A DNA stretch of 64,000 bases from Brevibacterium sp. GTDB lineage: Bacteria; Actinomycetota; Actinomycetes; Actinomycetales; Brevibacteriaceae. Of the stretch, positions 32,589 through 41,457 are shown piece after piece; position 1 is the stretch's first letter; every line of letters starts with the position of its first letter. The stretch covers positions 50,661 to 114,660 of the forward strand of contig NZ_JAPSIB010000016.1 of the NCBI RefSeq assembly GCF_031179145.1, given 5' to 3'. The notes below the pieces were generated by a model. That model ran no database searches. It was given only the letters and a program-made list of their open reading frames with translations, and was not told the DNA's origin. A program made the translations under genes and the position numbers.

Positions 32589-33968
32589 ATGTCCCATCCC
32601 ACCACCCCGCCGGCCGGTGCCGGCCGCACCACGAACACCGCCGGTGAGGGCCGGCTGCGCCGGGCTCTCGGCGTGCCGTCCCTCGTGCTCTTCGGCCTCG
32701 TCTACATGGTGCCGCTGACGGTCTTCACGACCTACGGCATCGTCACGCAGATCTCGGGCGGCCGAGTGCCCGCCGCCTACGTCATCACACTGGTCGCGAT
32801 GGTGTTCACCGCGCGGTCATACGCGAAGATGGCGCACGCATTCCCGTTCGCGGGCTCCGCCTACACCTATACGCAGAAGAGCTTCGGGGCCGGTGTCGGA
32901 TTCGTCGCCGGTTGGGCGCTCCTCCTCGACTACCTGTTCCTGCCGATGATCAACTACCTCGTCATCGGCATCTATCTCAGTGAGGCGTTCCCGCTGATCC
33001 CGGCCTGGGTCTTCGTGGTCACTGCCATCGTCCTCGTCACCGTCCTCAACATCATCGGGATCGTCTCCGTGGCGCGGGCGAACTTCGTCATCATCGCCGC
33101 CCAGGCGGTCTTCATCGTCACCTTCGCGGCACTGAGCATCGCGACGATGACCGGAACCGGCACGGTCGATCTCTCCGCGCCGTTCACCGGGGACGGAACC
33201 GCAGAGGGCTTCGGTCCGCTGATGGCCGGAGCGGCGGTGCTGTGCCTGTCCTTCCTCGGCTTCGACGCGATCTCGACGCTGTCCGAAGAGGCCAAGGAGC
33301 CGAAGAAGTCGGTGCCGCGTGCCATCGTCATCGCGACGATCACCGGCGGACTCATCTACATCTTCCTGTCCTTCCTGTCCCAGCTCGTGTTCCCGTCGAA
33401 CGACTTCGCCTCGGTGGACTCGGCGGCGCTCGATGTCATGGCCGCCGCCGGCGGACAGTTCCTCACGATCTTCTTCACCGCCGCCTATGTCGCCGGCGCC
33501 TGCGGGTCCGCGCTGACCTCACAGGCGTCCGTGTCACGCATCCTCTACGCGATGGGCAGAGACGGAGTGCTGCCCAGGCGATTCTTCGGCCATCTCTCGC
33601 AGCGCTTCGACACCCCGGTCTTCGCCACCCTCGCGGTCGGCGTCGTGTCGCTGTTCGCCATCGTCATCGACCTCACCTTCCTGTCCGAGATGATCAGCTT
33701 CGGTGCGCTCGTGGCCTTCTCGGCCGTCAACCTCTCGGTGATCAAGCACTTCGCCATCGACGGCGGGCGCCGCAGCGGCAGCGACATCGTCAGCTTCGTG
33801 GTGCTCCCCGCCATCGGCTTCGGCCTCACGCTCTGGCTGTGGACGAGCCTGTCACCACGTACGCTGATCATCGGGCTGGTGTGGCTCGCGGTCGGCTTCG
33901 CCTACCTCGCGTTCGTCACCCGCGGGTTCCGCCGCGCCACTCCGACGCTCGACCTCAAGGAGCAGTAG
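32589..33968 (+). CDS. APC-superfamily amino acid / amine permease
   Basis: 459 residues with about twelve helices. The start at ATG 32589 has AAGGA 5 nt upstream. The APC motif appears in helix 1 (SLVLFGLVYMVPLTVFTTYG), in YAKMAHAFPFAGSAYTYT, and in FLGFDAISTLSEEAKEPKKSVPRAI, the loop typical of APC permeases. It probably imports the substrate, or a product, of the preceding amidohydrolase. It overlaps the convergent histidine kinase gene by 14 bp. Confidence 0.88.
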   Translation: MSHPTTPPAGAGRTTNTAGEGRLRRALGVPSLVLFGLVYMVPLTVFTTYGIVTQISGGRVPAAYVITLVAMVFTARSYAKMAHAFPFAGSAYTYTQKSFGAGVGFVAGWALLLDYLFLPMINYLVIGIYLSEAFPLIPAWVFVVTAIVLVTVLNIIGIVSVARANFVIIAAQAVFIVTFAALSIATMTGTGTVDLSAPFTGDGTAEGFGPLMAGAAVLCLSFLGFDAISTLSEEAKEPKKSVPRAIVIATITGGLIYIFLSFLSQLVFPSNDFASVDSAALDVMAAAGGQFLTIFFTAAYVAGACGSALTSQASVSRILYAMGRDGVLPRRFFGHLSQRFDTPVFATLAVGVVSLFAIVIDLTFLSEMISFGALVAFSAVNLSVIKHFAIDGGRRSGSDIVSFVVLPAIGFGLTLWLWTSLSPRTLIIGLVWLAVGFAYLAFVTRGFRRATPTLDLKEQ

Positions 33969-35115
33969 GACCGGCGATCGGCAGTGCTGCAGTGACGCAG
34001 AAACCGCCCCGGTCCCCCGCACCGGCGTGGAGTCGGCCGCCGAGGAGCTCGGCCCTCTCCCGCATCCCGGGGATCCCGGTGCCGGGTCCCGCCTCGGCGC
34101 CACCGTGACCGTCATCGGCGATCCGCAGCCGCAGCACTGACCCGTCGACCCGGATGTCGACATCCACCCGGTTCGCGCCGGAGTGGCGGATGACGTTCGT
34201 CAGCGACTCCTGGACGATCCGGAACGCCGTGGCCTCGGACACCGCCGAGAGCGTCCCCGCGGGGACGTCGACCGTCGCCGCGACCACGAGTCCTGTCGAT
34301 TCCGCCGAGGCGAAGGCCTCCTGGAGATCGGCCAGCCCCGACAGCGGGGTGCGGTCCCGGGACTCCGGATCCCGGCGCAGCACCGTGACCGTCGAGCGCA
34401 GGTTCCGCAAGGTCGCCGAGGTGGCTCTGCGGACCTCCTCGATCGCGGACTTCGCCGCGGCGTCGTCACTGCCGATCGCCTCGGCGGCGACTCCTGCGTG
34501 CAGCGCCGCCACGGTCAGGCTGTGCCCGATCGTGTCGTGCAGGTCCCGGGCGATGTCGAGCCTCTCGCCCTGCATCCGGCGTTCGACGGTGTGGGCTTGG
34601 TCAGCCTCGGTGAGTGCGGCGATGCGGGCCGAGTGCTCGCGCGCCTCGCGGGTCAGGCGAACGGCCGCGCCCAGGGCGATCGCGGCCGCCGCCAGCGCCA
34701 GCTCGGTGACGAAGGTGTAGCCCTCGAGCTGCGCTCGGGGGTCGTCGTCGCCGAGGCGGAAGTAGGTGGCGATGCCGAGCAGCACGAGCGCACACCCCAC
34801 GGCCCATCGGGTGCGGCGGAGTTCAGCCGCGGAGAAGAGAGCTCCGACCGTGGGCAGAATCATTCCGATCGGCGCGAAGTCGAAGACGTAGTAGAGGCAG
34901 ACGCCGACAACGGTGATGACGAGCATCGTCCGGGTCGCCACGCGGCGGAGGAGAACCACCAGTCCGAATGCCACGGCGAAGGAGAACGCTCCCGGCTGAG
35001 TCCGGCCGGCAGAATCGGAGGCGATGACGACGGCGACGACGAGCGTCAGCGCGCCCGCGAGCACTGCGTCGGTGAGCCGGGCATCGACGCCGTCGACCGT
35101 CCTGGGTAGGGCCAT
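33955..35115 (-). CDS. sensor histidine kinase (NarL-class, HisKA_3)
   Basis: 386 residues. Five or six N-terminal membrane helices (residues ~15-165) are followed by a short coiled region and the HisKA_3 motif DIARDLHDTIGHSLTV, whose first His is the phosphorylation site. The ATPase domain has ESLTNVIRHSGA, LRIADDGHGG and GTGIPGMRERAELLGG. The start lies 6 nt after a TAGTCT box on its strand, indicating a leaderless mRNA. The cognate regulator is probably the NarL-type protein at 37328-38014, encoded divergently beyond a multicopper oxidase. Confidence 0.9.
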   Translation of the reverse strand: MALPRTVDGVDARLTDAVLAGALTLVVAVVIASDSAGRTQPGAFSFAVAFGLVVLLRRVATRTMLVITVVGVCLYYVFDFAPIGMILPTVGALFSAAELRRTRWAVGCALVLLGIATYFRLGDDDPRAQLEGYTFVTELALAAAAIALGAAVRLTREAREHSARIAALTEADQAHTVERRMQGERLDIARDLHDTIGHSLTVAALHAGVAAEAIGSDDAAAKSAIEEVRRATSATLRNLRSTVTVLRRDPESRDRTPLSGLADLQEAFASAESTGLVVAATVDVPAGTLSAVSEATAFRIVQESLTNVIRHSGANRVDVDIRVDGSVLRLRIADDGHGGAEAGPGTGIPGMRERAELLGGRLHAGAGDRGGFCVTAALPIAGPTAP

Positions 35116-35190
35116 GGGAACAGACTACTGGGAGGCTCTCGGCTCTGCAGTCGCCTGAGCCCAGGGGCCCGGACCGGCGAGAGGCGAGCC

Positions 35191-35216
35191 GGGGTGTCTC
35201 CTCCAGGAGACACCCC
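35191..35216. promoter_or_regulatory. perfect inverted repeat between histidine kinase and oxidase unit
   Basis: GGGGTGTCTCCT (35191-35202) and AGGAGACACCCC (35205-35216) are exact inverted repeats around CC. It lies ~76 bp from the kinase start and ~109 bp from the next rightward start, in a 209-bp divergent gap. An operator for the response regulator or a copper sensor is more likely than a terminator, because neither gene ends here. Confidence 0.55.
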
Positions 35217-35324
35217 TGGTCTCGGGGATCGCCTGGGAGATGGGCTCTGTGTCGCCGAGACGAACCCCCGGAAGCCTCTCCTGCGCCGATGTGCTCCGTG
35301 GGGCCGCCGCATAGATTCGAAGAC

Positions 35325-35771
35325 ATGAATGACACCACCGCATCACCGCCGTCCTCCGGCGGCTCCGGGCCTGTCGAGCGCACGCAGCCGCCCTGGCTGA
35401 TCATCGTCTCACTCGCGTCCCTGTTCCTGCTGTGGCCGCTGACCGGCCTCTTCGGCTTCGATTCCGGGACTCCTCGAGCTCTCCTCATCGTCGGTGTCAC
35501 CGCCGCCGCCTGGATCGGCGTGGTGGGCTTCGGCGCAGTGCCGCGCCCGGTGCTCGCACTGACCCTGACCGGAATCGCCTACGGCCTCCTCGGCGCGATC
35601 GTCTCCCTGTTCTTCGGCGGACGGGGAGGGGCGCTGTGGACCATCATCCCGGCGCTGGCCATCAACGCCCTGTGGGGCTGTCTGGCCGGTCTGCTCGCCG
35701 CCGGTCTGCAACGCCTGCGCGGAGTAGGACGATCGCGCGGCCTGCAACGCCTGCGCGGAGTGCGACGATGA
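35325..35771 (+). CDS. small four-helix membrane protein
   Basis: 148 residues. After a hydrophilic, Ser/Pro-rich N-terminus there are four transmembrane helices (~24-45, 50-70, 75-95, 103-128). The C-terminus is a duplicated basic segment, LQRLRGVGRSRG then LQRLRGVRR. A TAGATT box (35312-35317) stands 7 nt before the ATG, so the transcript is probably leaderless. It overlaps the multicopper oxidase gene by 4 bp (ATGA). Family not recognised; it may be a membrane partner of the oxidase. Confidence 0.7.
   Translation: MNDTTASPPSSGGSGPVERTQPPWLIIVSLASLFLLWPLTGLFGFDSGTPRALLIVGVTAAAWIGVVGFGAVPRPVLALTLTGIAYGLLGAIVSLFFGGRGGALWTIIPALAINALWGCLAGLLAAGLQRLRGVGRSRGLQRLRGVRR
35706..35769 (+). repeat. 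36-bp in-frame duplication at the 3' end of the four-helix protein
   Basis: Two copies of a 28-bp core (CTGCAACGCCTGCGCGGAGT and following GACGAT) start at 35706 and 35742, period 36 bp. The second copy contains the stop codon and the start of the next gene. Confidence 0.85.
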
Positions 35772-37318
35772 CCGGCGATTTCCGGTGCAGCCGCCGCGGG
35801 TTCCTCACCGCCGGTTCTCTCCTCACCGCCGGGGCGCTGGCAGGATGCACGAGCGTGCCCTCCGCCACCGGGGTCAGCGTCCACGCGTTCGACCGGCCGC
35901 TGAGCATCCCGCCTCTGGCCCAGTCGCGTCTCGAGGGCGGTGTGCGAATCTTCGAACTCACCGTCCGGTTCGGAGAGACGTCGTTCTCCCCCGCGACTGC
36001 GGACGGCACCATGACCCGCACCCTCGGCTACAACGGCGACTTCCTGGGCCCGACCCTGCGAGCCGAACGCGGGGAGAAGGTTGTGGTCTCCATCCGCAAT
36101 CAGCTCGATGACACGACCAGCGTCCATTGGCATGGGATGCATCTGCCCGCACGGATGGACGGTGGACCGCATCAGGAGATCGCACCCGGCGGCACGTGGG
36201 AGCCGGAATGGACGATCGATCAGCCGGCCGCCACCCTCTGGTACCACCCGCACCCCCACGGCCGGACCGAGGAACAGGTCTACCACGGTCTGGCCGGACT
36301 CTTCCTCCTCGACGACGATGTGAGCCTCGGCGCCGATCTGCCCCGCGACTACGGGATCGACGACATCCCCGTCATCGTCATGGACAAGTCCTTCGACGAC
36401 GACGGTCAGCTCGAGCTCCACGACGACGGCGGCGAACCGGGGATGCTCGGCGACACCGTCCTGGTCAACGGCTCCATCTGCCCGTTATTCGAAGTGAGCC
36501 GGGAACGTCTGCGCCTGCGACTGCTCAACGGCTCGACAGCCCGCAGCTACGACTTCGGACTCGGGGAGTCGGCGATGACCCTCATCGCCACCGACGGCGG
36601 CTTCCTCGACGAACCCCTGCCGATCGATTCGATCCGTCTGGCCCCGGGCGAGCGCGCCGAGGTGATCGCGACCTTCACCCCAGGACAGACTCTGCGCCTG
36701 CACTCGGCCAAGGTCGACCTCGGCGCGGTCGCCGCTCCTTTCGCGATGGGCGGCAACGACGCGTTCGATGTCCTCGAATTCCGTGCCGCCGCGGATCTCG
36801 GCTCCTCCCCAGAGCCGGCGTGGGCGTCCTCGGAGCATGCCGAGAAGGACCGGCTGCATGAGTCCGAGGCCAGTGTCGAACGTCGGTTCGAACTCGATGA
36901 GCGAACGATCAACGGCCGCACGATGGACATGTCGAGGGTCGACGACGTGATCCAGGTGGGAGCCACGGAGATCTGGACAGTGCGCAACAATCTGCCGATG
37001 CCGCACAGCTTCCACATCCATGACGTGCAGTTCCGTCTGCTCGACATCGACGGAACTGCGCCCGCGGAGTACCTGGCGGGACCGAAGGACACCATGTATC
37101 TCGAACCCAAACGTGACTATCGGCTGCTGCTGCGCTTCACCGACTACACGGACCCGCACGTCCCCTACATGTACCACTGCCATATGCTGCTCCACGAGGA
37201 CGAGGGAATGATGGGCCAGTTCCTCGTCGTCGGTCCCGGGCAGGTTCCGTCGACGCGCATCGATGGTGCGGAGCCGGGCGGGATTGCGGGGACCGGTCAG
37301 CATTCGGGCCACCATTAG
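35768..37318 (+). CDS. Tat-exported multicopper oxidase (CueO/FtsP type)
   Basis: 516 residues. A twin-arginine signal (CSRRGFLTAGSLLTAGALAGC) may end in a lipobox. Three cupredoxin domains follow, with all four copper-binding segments intact: SVHWHGMHLP, LWYHPHPHG, HSFHIHDVQF and YHCHMLLHEDEGMMG, the last with the T1 Cys and axial Met. The family oxidises Cu(I), Fe(II) or phenols outside the membrane while reducing O2. It is coupled to the preceding membrane protein and followed 9 bp later by a response regulator, which suggests induction by copper or envelope stress. Confidence 0.92.
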   Translation: MTGDFRCSRRGFLTAGSLLTAGALAGCTSVPSATGVSVHAFDRPLSIPPLAQSRLEGGVRIFELTVRFGETSFSPATADGTMTRTLGYNGDFLGPTLRAERGEKVVVSIRNQLDDTTSVHWHGMHLPARMDGGPHQEIAPGGTWEPEWTIDQPAATLWYHPHPHGRTEEQVYHGLAGLFLLDDDVSLGADLPRDYGIDDIPVIVMDKSFDDDGQLELHDDGGEPGMLGDTVLVNGSICPLFEVSRERLRLRLLNGSTARSYDFGLGESAMTLIATDGGFLDEPLPIDSIRLAPGERAEVIATFTPGQTLRLHSAKVDLGAVAAPFAMGGNDAFDVLEFRAAADLGSSPEPAWASSEHAEKDRLHESEASVERRFELDERTINGRTMDMSRVDDVIQVGATEIWTVRNNLPMPHSFHIHDVQFRLLDIDGTAPAEYLAGPKDTMYLEPKRDYRLLLRFTDYTDPHVPYMYHCHMLLHEDEGMMGQFLVVGPGQVPSTRIDGAEPGGIAGTGQHSGHH

Positions 37319-37327
37319 GCTTGAGCC

Positions 37328-38014
37328 ATGATCAGGATCGCGCTCGTCGACGACCAGGAGCTCGTGCGCACCGGGCTGCGCACCCTCGCGGAGAAGGACG
37401 GAGACATCGAGGTCGTCGCCGAGGCCGCCGACGGCCGGGCTGGCCTCGGCATTGTCCGCCACTACCGACCCGACGTCGTGCTCATGGACATCCGCATGCC
37501 CCTCATGGACGGAATCACGGCCACCGAGCGCATCGTCGAGGACCCCGATCTGCGGTCAGTGAGGGTCATCATGCTCACCACGTTCGATGAGGATGACGAC
37601 ATCGTCGCAGCGATTCGCGCCGGCGCCGGAGGCTATCTCCTCAAGGACATCGCTCCCGCGGATCTGAGATCAGCGATCCGCACGGTCGCCGCCGGAGACG
37701 CACTGCTGTCCCCGTCCGTGACGACCAAGGTCCTCCGCCGATTGAGCGAGGACCGGCCCCATCCGGTCCGTCCCGAACTGCTCGTCGCTCTGACCGAGCG
37801 CGAACGCGAGGTGCTCGCGCAGATCGGGAAGGGCGAATCGAATCAGGAGATCGCGCGCAGCCTCCACCTCAGCCCGGACACCGCGCGCACCTACGTGAGC
37901 AGGCTCCTGGGCAAGCTCCAGTCCCGGGATCGAGCCGGTCTCGTGGTCCTCGCCTACGAGTCCGGCCTCGTGGTGCCCGGTGGATCAGACCTGCCCGGTG
38001 GATCAGACCTCTGA
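37328..38014 (+). CDS. NarL/FixJ-type response regulator
   Basis: 228 residues. The receiver domain includes ALVDDQELVRTGLRTL, the phospho-acceptor Asp in VVLMDIRMPLMDG, TTFDEDDDI and LLKDIAPADL. The LuxR-type DNA-binding domain (~150-212) has LTEREREVLAQIGKGESNQE and ARTYVSRLLGKLQSRDR. The C-terminus is a doubled PGGSDL. It is probably the partner of the HisKA_3 kinase on the other side of the oxidase. It overlaps the convergent methyltransferase gene by 12 bp. Confidence 0.92.
   Translation: MIRIALVDDQELVRTGLRTLAEKDGDIEVVAEAADGRAGLGIVRHYRPDVVLMDIRMPLMDGITATERIVEDPDLRSVRVIMLTTFDEDDDIVAAIRAGAGGYLLKDIAPADLRSAIRTVAAGDALLSPSVTTKVLRRLSEDRPHPVRPELLVALTEREREVLAQIGKGESNQEIARSLHLSPDTARTYVSRLLGKLQSRDRAGLVVLAYESGLVVPGGSDLPGGSDL
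37976..38011 (+). repeat. 18-bp tandem duplication at response-regulator C-terminus
   Basis: Two 18-bp units (starts 37976 and 37994) differing only at the last base encode PGGSDL twice, immediately before the stop and inside the convergent overlap with the methyltransferase. Confidence 0.85.
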
Positions 38015-39304
38015 AAGCCGGCTCTCCACCACGGTGAACTTCCTGTTCCGCCCGATCTGCAAACTGGGTCCGATGAGTTTCTCGAGACGTTCGCGATAGC
38101 GCAGATGCGAGTTGAACACCGTGAGCACGCGCCCTCCGGGAGCCAGCCGGCGTGCCGCGGTGCGCATCAGAGCTGCGGCTGTATCGGTCTCGATGGCTGT
38201 GCCCTGATGGAAGGGAGGGTTGAGCAGCACCAGGTCGAAGGAGCCGCCACCCGGCACGACTGCGGCCAGCGCAGCGCCGGCCGCAGCAGTGTCGGCCAGC
38301 GCGGTGTCGGCCAGCGCGGTGTCGAGGGCAGCGTCGGCCAGCACGATGTCGACGTCGACACCGTTGACCTCGGCTGTGTCCCTCGCCGAGGCGACCGCCG
38401 CCCGCGAGACATCGACGCCGACTCCCCTCGCCGCCTGCGTCAAGTGCATCGTCGCAGTCAGCAGCCAGCCGTTGCCGCACCCGAGGTCGAGGACGGATCG
38501 CGGAGGAGACGGCCGATCGGCTGAATCCGCCGTCAGGGCGTCGAGCAGGAACGCGGACCCTTCGTCGCTCTTCACTCCGGAGAAGCATGCGCCATGAGCT
38601 CTCACCTGCAGCGGCCCGGTCGCCGGGTGGTCGATGACGCCGTGCTTGGGGAAGCTCGGCAGGCTCGGCGAGGACAGCGGCCTGCTGCCGATGATCATCC
38701 GGTGCTTGCCGACCCCGGGCGAGACGTCGACTCGGGCGAAGCCGCGGGCGAGTTCCTTGTTCACGGCCCTGCTCATCGCGTCGCTGCGACCGATGACGAT
38801 GAGGGTGGACACGTGCGGCTGGATGTGGGCGACCACCTCGGCGAGCGCATTCACCGCTTTCGGTGCGTTGACGATCGCCCAGGTCTGCGCCACGTCCTCC
38901 TCCGCATCAGCTGCGAGGTCGCCCAGGTCCGCGACCGCGTCGGCGTCCGGGGCTGCGGCCTTGACGACCCTAGCGTCGTCGATCCGGTCGTTGTAGGTGC
39001 GAACGGTTGCCAATGCGCCGAGCACTCTCGCCTGCAGACCCTGGGAATCATCGATGAGGACGATGTCGCGGGGGAGGTCGGCGACCACCTCGGCGGAAAT
39101 GAACTGCCCGTCGCTCGCCCGGCCGGAGACGTCGAGCTCGCCCGACCTGCGTCCCAACACGTACTCGGCGAGGATCCGCGCCGGCGCCGTCCCCGCAGCT
39201 GCCGGTGCGGTCCCCGCGGGTTCAGGGGAGCAGAGACGCTCGGCGAGAAGTTCTCGAGACCGGTGCGCGGCGATGGAATCGGCGGGAAGCAGTGAGGCGG
39301 ACAT
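38003..39304 (-). CDS. RsmC/RlmG-like SAM-dependent rRNA methyltransferase
   Basis: 433 residues from the ATG at 39304, 6 nt after a TAGACT box on the - strand; an in-frame GTG at 39310 would abut that box. The N-terminal half is the degenerate methyltransferase-like domain seen in RsmC/RlmG. The C-terminal half is catalytic: SVLDLGCGNGWLL (SAM loop), VGVDVSRAAVASA and LVLLNPPFHQG, the N-P-P-F motif for base N-methylation of guanine. Likely methylates a guanine N2 in 16S or 23S rRNA. A 15-bp repeat (38291-38320) makes an ALADTALADTA insertion between strand and NPPF motif. Confidence 0.85.
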   Translation of the reverse strand: MSASLLPADSIAAHRSRELLAERLCSPEPAGTAPAAAGTAPARILAEYVLGRRSGELDVSGRASDGQFISAEVVADLPRDIVLIDDSQGLQARVLGALATVRTYNDRIDDARVVKAAAPDADAVADLGDLAADAEEDVAQTWAIVNAPKAVNALAEVVAHIQPHVSTLIVIGRSDAMSRAVNKELARGFARVDVSPGVGKHRMIIGSRPLSSPSLPSFPKHGVIDHPATGPLQVRAHGACFSGVKSDEGSAFLLDALTADSADRPSPPRSVLDLGCGNGWLLTATMHLTQAARGVGVDVSRAAVASARDTAEVNGVDVDIVLADAALDTALADTALADTAAAGAALAAVVPGGGSFDLVLLNPPFHQGTAIETDTAAALMRTAARRLAPGGRVLTVFNSHLRYRERLEKLIGPSLQIGRNRKFTVVESRLSEV

Positions 39305-39397
39305 TCGCACAGTCTAGTGGCGTGAACCGGGGCATGGGTGAAGCCTCACGTGTGCTACTAATTGAGTGAGTTCGCCCACTGACGCACAGGAGAGATC

Positions 39398-39799
39398 ATG
39401 ACCATTCTCGTCGGCTATTCCCCATCCCCCGAAGGCAGAGCGGCCGTCGATTTTGGCATCGAGCAGGCCAAGGCGTTCGACGACAATCTCATCGTCCTCA
39501 ACGCCGGGATCGGGGAGACGCCCGATGAGCGCGGAGTCGCGACGAACAAGGACATGGACGAGCTCACGCAGACGCTGCGGTCGTCGGAGGTCTCCCACGA
39601 GATCCTCCAGTTCCTGCGCGGCAATGATCCCGTGGAGGAGTTGCTCGCCCTCGCCGAGGCGACCGCTGAGACCCGCATGATCGTGATCGGCTCGCGGCGC
39701 CGCTCCCCCGTCGGCAAGCTCATCATGGGCTCGACGGCCCAGCGCATCATCCTCGAGGCCGAGGTTCCGGTCGTCTCCGTCAAGGCGACGAAGAAGTAG
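39398..39799 (+). CDS. universal stress protein (UspA family)
   Basis: 133 residues. ILVGYSPSPEGRAAVDFG at the N-terminus and the ATP-binding signature MIVIGSRRRSPVGKLIMGST (G-x2-G-x9-G-S/T type) are present. The CAGGAG ribosome site is well placed. Stand-alone cytoplasmic USP; neighbours give no further clue. Confidence 0.92.
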   Translation: MTILVGYSPSPEGRAAVDFGIEQAKAFDDNLIVLNAGIGETPDERGVATNKDMDELTQTLRSSEVSHEILQFLRGNDPVEELLALAEATAETRMIVIGSRRRSPVGKLIMGSTAQRIILEAEVPVVSVKATKK

Positions 39800-39968
39800 A
39801 CCGAGGCGTCGCAGGAGACGCGGAAGCCGAAGCATCGAAAAGGAACCAGCCGAGGCGTCGATCATGGCGCCGCGGCCCGGTGGTGGTTTGCCATCTCCCG
39901 GCCCCTGTGCGCTATAGTCGATGATCTGCGTCACGAGACGCAGATCCAAGTCCGAAGGAATGACACTG

Positions 39969-40058
39969 ATGACCGCGACCCTATTGCTGGAATCGCAGCC
40001 GGGATCGACTCATGTCGAATCCAGCCATCAGCCGACCCCTTCGGCGCGCGACGTCTGA
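39969..40058 (+). CDS. 29-residue leader or small peptide upstream of rtcB
   Basis: An ATG with GAAGGA ending 11-12 nt upstream opens a 29-codon frame (MTATLLLESQPG at the start) ending in TGA at 40056-40058. A terminator-like hairpin begins 20 nt later. The peptide has no run of a single amino acid that would mark classical attenuation. Whether it is translated is not shown. Confidence 0.35.
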   Translation: MTATLLLESQPGSTHVESSHQPTPSARDV

Positions 40059-40077
40059 CCGCTCACTGAGCACCAGC

Positions 40078-40110
40078 ACGCCCCGCACCGCACAGGTCCG
40101 GGGCGTCTTT
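40078..40110 (+). terminator. terminator or attenuator between the leader frame and rtcB
   Basis: ACGCCCCG (40078-40085) and CGGGGCGT (40099-40106) pair perfectly around a 13-nt loop, followed by CTTTC. It would end the short upstream transcript or attenuate readthrough into rtcB. Confidence 0.6.
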
Positions 40111-40194
40111 CATGTCGCAGGCAGTGCTCACAGAGCTCATGTTCCTACGCATCGCGAGGTTCCGGACACCGAACCATCATGCAAGGAAGGAACA

Positions 40195-41364
40195 ATGGAG
40201 AAACTGAGCAGGAAGCTGATCTCCTGGGCGTCTCTCATCGATGACAAGACCCTCGAGCAGGCCCGCACGACGGCCACGATGCCGTTCATCCACCCGCACC
40301 TGGCGCTGATGCCCGATGCCCACCTGGGCAAGGGTGCGACTGTCGGATCGGTGATCCCCACCCTGGGCGCGATCATCCCCGCCGCGGTCGGGGTCGACAT
40401 CGGCTGCGGCATGATCGCAGTGAGGACGCAGTTCACCCGGGCACAGCTCGAGTCGCGGGACCTGAGCCGGCTGCGGAATCAGATCGAGCGTGCCGTCCCG
40501 ACGTCTGCCGGTGGCCAGAACCGGAAGATCGTCGCGACCGCCGAGCCGAGGATCGCCGAGCTCGAGGACCTGGCCGCCGAGGCGGAGTTCGACCCCGCCT
40601 CCTACGCCGGGCACTGGCGTCACCAGCTGGGCTCCCTGGGATCCGGCAACCACTTCATCGAGGTCTCCGTCGACGAGGCCGACCGGGTGTGGATGTTCCT
40701 CCACTCCGGATCCCGCGGGATCGGCAATAAGATCGCGATGCACCACATCAAGGTCGCAACCCGGCTGAACAAACAGTGGTGGATCGAGCTCCCCGATCCG
40801 GACCTGGCCTATCTGGTGGAGGGAACCGACGAGTTCACCGCCTACATCAGGCAGCTGCGCTGGGCTCAGCACTTCGCCCTGCTCAACCGTGAGGAGATGA
40901 TGGACCGCGTGGCCAGGCAGGTCAGTGAGGTGATGGGTGAGGACGTGGTCGAGGCCGAGCGGATCAACTGCCACCACAACTTCACCCAGTCCGAGGAGCA
41001 CTTCGGCAAGACCGTCTGGGTGTCGAGGAAGGGCGCCATCCAGGCTGACGAGGGACGCCCCGGTCTGATCCCCGGCTCGATGGGCACAGCGTCCTACGTG
41101 GTCACGGGCAAGGGCGACCCGGTGTCGCTGAACTCCTCACCGCACGGCGCCGGGCGGCAGTACTCCCGGTCCAAGGCGAGGAAGACGTTCACCCGCGATC
41201 AGCTCCGTGAGGCGATGGTCGGCATCGAGTACCGGGACACCGATGCCTTCATCGACGAGATCCCGCAGGCGTACAAGCCGATCGACCAGGTGATGGCCGA
41301 CGCCGCGCCGCTCGTCGAGATCCGGCACACCCTGCGTCAGCTCGTCAACGTCAAGGGTGATTGA
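40195..41364 (+). CDS. rtcB: RtcB RNA ligase
   Basis: 389 residues from the ATG with AAGGAAGGA 3-4 nt upstream. The RtcB core is complete: PDAHLGKGATVGSVIP, VGVDIGCGM with the metal-binding Asp/Cys, LGSGNHFIE, LHSGSRGIGN, NCHHNFT, SMGTASYVVTGKG and SSPHGAGRQYSRSKA, with the guanylated His. It joins 2',3'-cyclic phosphate or 3'-phosphate ends to 5'-OH ends using GTP and Mn. The length is that of the short bacterial subgroup. No archease, RtcA or RtcR lies beside it, so control probably comes from the unusual leader. Confidence 0.95.
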   Translation: MEKLSRKLISWASLIDDKTLEQARTTATMPFIHPHLALMPDAHLGKGATVGSVIPTLGAIIPAAVGVDIGCGMIAVRTQFTRAQLESRDLSRLRNQIERAVPTSAGGQNRKIVATAEPRIAELEDLAAEAEFDPASYAGHWRHQLGSLGSGNHFIEVSVDEADRVWMFLHSGSRGIGNKIAMHHIKVATRLNKQWWIELPDPDLAYLVEGTDEFTAYIRQLRWAQHFALLNREEMMDRVARQVSEVMGEDVVEAERINCHHNFTQSEEHFGKTVWVSRKGAIQADEGRPGLIPGSMGTASYVVTGKGDPVSLNSSPHGAGRQYSRSKARKTFTRDQLREAMVGIEYRDTDAFIDEIPQAYKPIDQVMADAAPLVEIRHTLRQLVNVKGD

Positions 41365-41370
41365 TCTGAC

Positions 41371-41404
41371 TGAGCCGGTCCGGCATCATTGCCGGTCCGG
41401 CTCA
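41371..41404 (+). terminator. hairpin terminator after rtcB
   Basis: Arms 41371-41385 and 41390-41404 pair with a single T-T mismatch around TCAT. No T-run follows, as often in actinobacteria. Confidence 0.6.
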
Positions 41405-41457
41405 GAATCAGTCTGCCCAATTCTGTCGACAGGCTTTGTGGGCGCGCCCCGATGGCG

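Larger units (their letters stand above)
39800..40194 (+). other. 395-bp structured leader region before rtcB
   Basis: No long gene is present. In order it holds a TATAGT -10 box (39913-39918) with a possible TTGCCA -35 (39888-39893). Next is a perfect 9-bp hairpin (39923-39931 with 39938-39946, loop CACGAG). A 29-codon reading frame with GAAGGA upstream follows (39969-40058), and then an intrinsic-terminator-like hairpin (40078-40106). A further ~85 bp leads to the rtcB ribosome site. It could be an attenuated leader of rtcB or an independent short RNA/peptide gene. Confidence 0.55.
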
